A stretch of 52,165 bases of DNA from Marinoscillum sp964351885 (lineage in GTDB: Bacteria > Bacteroidota > Bacteroidia > Cytophagales > Cyclobacteriaceae), in the NCBI GenBank assembly GCA_964351885.1, contig CAYGPP010000010.1:1-52165 (forward strand). The letters are read 5' to 3'. A program made the translations under genes and the position numbers. Shown here one piece after another: positions 49,129 through 52,165 of this stretch. Position 1 is the first letter of the stretch; every line of letters starts with the position of its first letter. A model generated the notes under the pieces. The model did no database searches. It saw only the letters and a program-made list of their open reading frames with translations, and was not told the DNA's origin.

Positions 49129-51237
49129 TTAAGCGTCAGCTCCTTTTACTTCTTTAATTATAGAATCAGAAAGATTCTTAGGCACTTGTTCATAATGTGA
49201 GAAGGTTAAACTTGCTGTAGCCCTCCCCGAACTCATCGTTCTTAAGTCAGTCACATAGCCAAACAACTCAGATAATGGCACATTTGCCTTAATAACTGCA
49301 GCCGTACCTCTGGCATCCATGCCTTTCATTAAACCTCTTCGCCTGTTGAGGTCTCCTGTGATAGATCCAGTGTATTCGTCTGGAGTAACTACTTCTACAC
49401 CCATTATTGGCTCTAGAAGAACTGGTTTTGCCTTTTTAGACGCCTCCTTAAAACCTATGCGTGCCGCTAGTTCAAACGAAAGTGCATCTGAATCCACATC
49501 ATGGAATGATCCGTGATACAATCTAACTTTCATGCTATCCAAAGGATAACCTGCCAAAGCACCATTCTTCATAGCCTCTTTGAAGCCCTTTTCAATTGCA
49601 GGGATAAAATCTTTAGGAATAACCCCTCCAACAATATTGTTTACGAATTGAAGGCCTTCTTTCTGTTCAATATCTTCATCAATAGGGCCTAATTCAAACA
49701 CGATATCTGCGAACTTACCACGTCCACCAGATTGTTTCTTGTAAACCTCTTTGTGCTCAACCGTATCTAGTATCGCCTCTTTATAGGCCACTTGAGGTGC
49801 TCCTTGATTTATCTCAACCTTAAATTCTCTTCTCAGTCGATCAATAATAATGTCAAGGTGTAGCTCGCCCATTCCCTTAAGGATGGTTTGACCTGTCTCA
49901 TGATTCGTTTCTACTTGTAACGTAGGATCCTCCTCGATTAATTTACCAAGACCTATACCCAATTTATCAACATCGGCCTGAGTCTTTGGCTCAATTGCAT
50001 ATCCAATAACCGGCTCTGGAAACACCATAGACTCTAAAACAATTCGATGTTTTTCATCACAAAGTGTGTCTCCAGTCTTAATATCTTTAAAACCTACAAC
50101 TGCAGCTATATCACCAGCATGAAGCCTATCAATCTGATTTTGCTTATTTGCATGCATCTGGAAAATACGAGAAATCCGCTCTTTGTTCCCTGATCGAGTA
50201 TTATGTACATAAGAACCTGACTCCAGCATTCCAGAATACGATCTAACAAAACACAACCTACCAACGAAAGGATCTGTTGCAATTTTAAATGCTAAAGCAG
50301 CAAATGGCTCATTAATATCTGGCTTTCTAAGTATCTTCTCTTCAGTGTCAGGGTTAGTACCAACAATACCTTCTCGATCCATCGGAGATGGCAACAACTC
50401 CATAACGTAATCAAGCATAGCCTGAACACCCTTATTCTTAAATGCAGAACCACAGGTCATTGGAACAAAAGCCAAATCAATGGTAGCCGCTCTCAAAGCC
50501 GCGATTACCTCATCCCTCGTAATTGACTCAGGATCCTCAAAATATTTTTCTAGAAGTGTTTCATCGTATTCTGCAACTGCTTCTAATAAGTGCTCTCTGT
50601 AGAATTTAACATCTTCTTCCATGTCCGCCGGAATAGGAACTTCTGTAAAAGTCATTCCCATGTCCTCTTCAGACCAGACCATGGCCCTATGCTCTACTAG
50701 ATCTACTACACCCTTGAAGGTATCTTCAGCTCCAATAGGCAATTGAAGTGGCACAGCTTTAGTACCCAACATTTCCTTTACTTGCTTACAAACTTTCAAA
50801 AAGTCAGCCCCAGAACGGTCCATTTTATTCACAAACCCTATTCTAGCAACTTTATAGTTGTCAGCAAGTCTCCAGTTAGTCTCTGACTGGGGCTCAACCC
50901 CATCAACAGCACTAAATAGAAATACCAAACCATCTAGAACTCTCAATGATCTATTCACCTCTACGGTAAAATCTACGTGACCAGGAGTATCAATAATATT
51001 AATGTGATAATCTTCTTCTTTGTACTTCCAGAATACAGTAGTCGCCGCTGAGGTAATAGTAATCCCTCTTTCTTGCTCTTGCTCCATCCAATCCATAGTG
51101 GCAGCACCATCATGAACCTCACCTATCTTATGACTTACTCCAGTATAGTAGAGAATTCTCTCAGTGGTAGTAGTCTTACCCGCATCAATGTGAGCAGCGA
51201 TACCGATGTTTCTAGTATATCTTAAATCTCTAGCCAT
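49129..51237 (-). CDS. fusA: Elongation factor G
   Basis: 702 residues. GTPase motifs G1 AHIDAGKTTTTERIL, G3 IIDTPGHVDFTVEVNRSLR, G4 NKMDRSGADFLKV and G5 GSAFKNKG; domains II-V follow, with IKGMGELHLDIIIDRL-like GQTILKGMGELHLDIIIDRL and GYPLDSMKVRLYHGSFHDVD. It drives translocation of tRNA and mRNA. No second fusA copy is visible. It is 16 nt from rpsG. Confidence 0.98.
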   Translation of the reverse strand: MARDLRYTRNIGIAAHIDAGKTTTTERILYYTGVSHKIGEVHDGAATMDWMEQEQERGITITSAATTVFWKYKEEDYHINIIDTPGHVDFTVEVNRSLRVLDGLVFLFSAVDGVEPQSETNWRLADNYKVARIGFVNKMDRSGADFLKVCKQVKEMLGTKAVPLQLPIGAEDTFKGVVDLVEHRAMVWSEEDMGMTFTEVPIPADMEEDVKFYREHLLEAVAEYDETLLEKYFEDPESITRDEVIAALRAATIDLAFVPMTCGSAFKNKGVQAMLDYVMELLPSPMDREGIVGTNPDTEEKILRKPDINEPFAALAFKIATDPFVGRLCFVRSYSGMLESGSYVHNTRSGNKERISRIFQMHANKQNQIDRLHAGDIAAVVGFKDIKTGDTLCDEKHRIVLESMVFPEPVIGYAIEPKTQADVDKLGIGLGKLIEEDPTLQVETNHETGQTILKGMGELHLDIIIDRLRREFKVEINQGAPQVAYKEAILDTVEHKEVYKKQSGGRGKFADIVFELGPIDEDIEQKEGLQFVNNIVGGVIPKDFIPAIEKGFKEAMKNGALAGYPLDSMKVRLYHGSFHDVDSDALSFELAARIGFKEASKKAKPVLLEPIMGVEVVTPDEYTGSITGDLNRRRGLMKGMDARGTAAVIKANVPLSELFGYVTDLRTMSSGRATASLTFSHYEQVPKNLSDSIIKEVKGADA

Positions 51238-51253
51238 TACTGGATAATTTCAA

Positions 51254-51721
51254 TTAAAATCTGAAATGTGAAAATGCCTTGTTGGCTTCAGCCATACGGT
51301 GCGTATCGTCTTTTTTCTTGATCGAAGCACCTTCACCTTTCGAAGCAGCAACGATTTCACCAGCAAGACGCTCCATCATCGTCTTTTCCCCTCTTAGTCT
51401 TGCATATTTAATCATCCACTTCATACCAAGTGCCATCTTGCGTTCTGGACGAACCTCAACTGGTACTTGAAAAGTAGCCCCACCAACTCTTCTGCTTTTC
51501 ACCTCAACACCGGGACAAACATTATTCAATGCCGTCTTCCATGTTTCTACTCCATTCTCACTAGTCTTAGTCTCAACAAGCTTAATAGCATCATAAAAAA
51601 TAGTGTACGCAGTACTCTTTTTCCCACTTAACATCAAGTTGTTAACAAACTTCGTCACCAAAGTATCCTGATAAATAGGATCAGGAAGAAGGTATCTCTT
51701 CTTAGGTTTAGCTTTTCTCAT
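51254..51721 (-). CDS. rpsG: 30S ribosomal protein S7
   Basis: 155 residues: MRKAKPKKRYLLPDPIYQDT, KFVNNLMLSGKKSTAYTIFY, NVCPGVEVKSRRVGGATFQV and EANKAFSHFRF. It starts head assembly and in many bacteria represses the str operon. Located 6 nt downstream of rpsL. Confidence 0.98.
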   Translation of the reverse strand: MRKAKPKKRYLLPDPIYQDTLVTKFVNNLMLSGKKSTAYTIFYDAIKLVETKTSENGVETWKTALNNVCPGVEVKSRRVGGATFQVPVEVRPERKMALGMKWMIKYARLRGEKTMMERLAGEIVAASKGEGASIKKKDDTHRMAEANKAFSHFRF

Positions 51722-51727
51722 CAGGTT

Positions 51728-52108
51728 TTACTTTTTATCCTTTGGCCTTTTAGCTCCGTATTTAGATCTTCTTTGCAATCTTCCGCTTACACCAGCAGTA
51801 TCAAGTGCACCACGGATAATGTGATATCTCACACCCGGTAAATCTTTCACACGGCCACCTCTTATCAATACGATAGAGTGCTCTTGCAAATTATGACCTT
51901 CACCAGGGATGTAGGCATTAACCTCCTTACCATTAGTCAACCTTACTCTTGCCACTTTTCTCATAGCGGAGTTCGGTTTCTTAGGTGTAGTTGTATACAC
52001 ACGCGTGCACACGCCTCTTCGTTGTGGACACGAGTCCAAAGCCGGAGACTTTGACTTAGAAGTTAACTTCTTTCTGCCCTTTCTTACTAATTGTTGAATA
52101 GTTGGCAT
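51728..52108 (-). CDS. rpsL: 30S ribosomal protein S12
   Basis: 126 residues: MPTIQQLVRKGRKKLTSKSK, TRVYTTTPKKPNSAMRKVAR, ARVRLTNGKEVNAYIPGEGH and RGGRVKDLPGVRYHIIRGAL. The lysines of the decoding centre (in TPKKPNS and RVKDLPG) are wild type, so streptomycin sensitivity would be expected. First gene of the str operon, at the right edge. Confidence 0.98.
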   Translation of the reverse strand: MPTIQQLVRKGRKKLTSKSKSPALDSCPQRRGVCTRVYTTTPKKPNSAMRKVARVRLTNGKEVNAYIPGEGHNLQEHSIVLIRGGRVKDLPGVRYHIIRGALDTAGVSGRLQRRSKYGAKRPKDKK

Positions 52109-52145
52109 TCTGCTTTATTTCTTATTATCCAATTTTTTGGGAACG

Positions 52146-52153
52146 CAAAGATA
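52146..52153 (-). promoter_or_regulatory. -7 element of the str operon promoter
   Basis: TATCTTTG on the minus strand is an exact TAnnTTTG match, with about 37 nt to the rpsL ATG at 52108. Its upstream TTTG partner would lie beyond the window edge. Confidence 0.6.
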
Positions 52154-52165
52154 GGATTATTGATA

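Noticed and set aside
1..52165. CRISPR arrays, tRNA/rRNA genes, IS elements, prophage genes, integrase or attachment sites
   Set aside because: None seen: no spaced direct repeats, no cloverleaf-like sequences noticed, no transposase or integrase reading frames.

Overview
This window is chromosomal DNA from a member of the Bacteroidota, most likely a marine-type Cytophagales/Cytophagia lineage. Supporting signs are: a type IX secretion (PorU/PorV-type) gene pair, SusD-free outer-membrane and lipoprotein genes, DUF4252 and DUF4139 families, promoters of the Bacteroidota form (TTTG, about 20 nt, then TAnnTTTG), little Shine-Dalgarno signal, and a str-S10-spc-alpha ribosomal supercluster without tuf. 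I did not recognise the species. I saw no insertion sequence, prophage, CRISPR array, tRNA or rRNA gene. No stretch of 300 bases is without a gene; the longest gaps are about 190-240 nt and are described.

Layout. (1) 1-6141: the 5' end of a secreted protein that runs off the left edge; a Crp/Fnr-type regulator; a divergent hemJ - SCO1-like - lipoprotein cytochrome c operon; then, convergent to it, a minus-strand group of a lipoprotein, a DUF3299-type CxxC protein, an FtsX-like permease with two histidine clusters, a LolD/MacB-type ATPase and a DinB-like protein. (2) 6369-9068: a CPA1 Na+/H+ antiporter, a lipoprotein glutaminyl-peptide cyclotransferase and an SCP2-domain protein. (3) 9069-15129: a very large gingipain-fold (C25) putative T9SS sortase of the PorU2 type and its overlapping PorV-family partner. 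(4) 15371-22760: a PadR regulator coupled to a double-PspC/DUF2807 membrane protein, a strong terminator, a small secreted protein, then ECF sigma factor, anti-sigma-like protein, two DUF4252 proteins and an ABC exporter, all on the plus strand. (5) 22776-32463: mixed housekeeping genes, namely a small HPt-like protein, M42 aminopeptidase, acyl-CoA carboxylase beta subunit, Ppx/GppA phosphatase, DUF4139 protein, malate/lactate-type dehydrogenase, Pif1-like helicase, outer-membrane protein and DivIC/FtsB. (6) 32559-34942: eno and carA. (7) 35040-52108: the complete minus-strand ribosomal supercluster, transcribed from rpsL at the right edge to rplQ.

How the genes work together. The ribosomal region is split by a clear terminator and a fresh promoter between rpsJ and rplC, so rpsJ is the last gene of the str operon and not the first gene of S10. 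The plus-strand operon 19065-22760 looks like a sigma/anti-sigma controlled envelope-response unit with its own exporter. The PorU2/PorV2 pair probably serves cell-surface attachment of secreted proteins. The most unusual items are the PorU2/PorV2 module, the ECF/DUF4252/ABC operon, the metal-flavoured FtsX/DUF3299 cluster, a stand-alone HPt-like protein, and several dyad operators and terminators. No single undescribed defence or mobile system was found.
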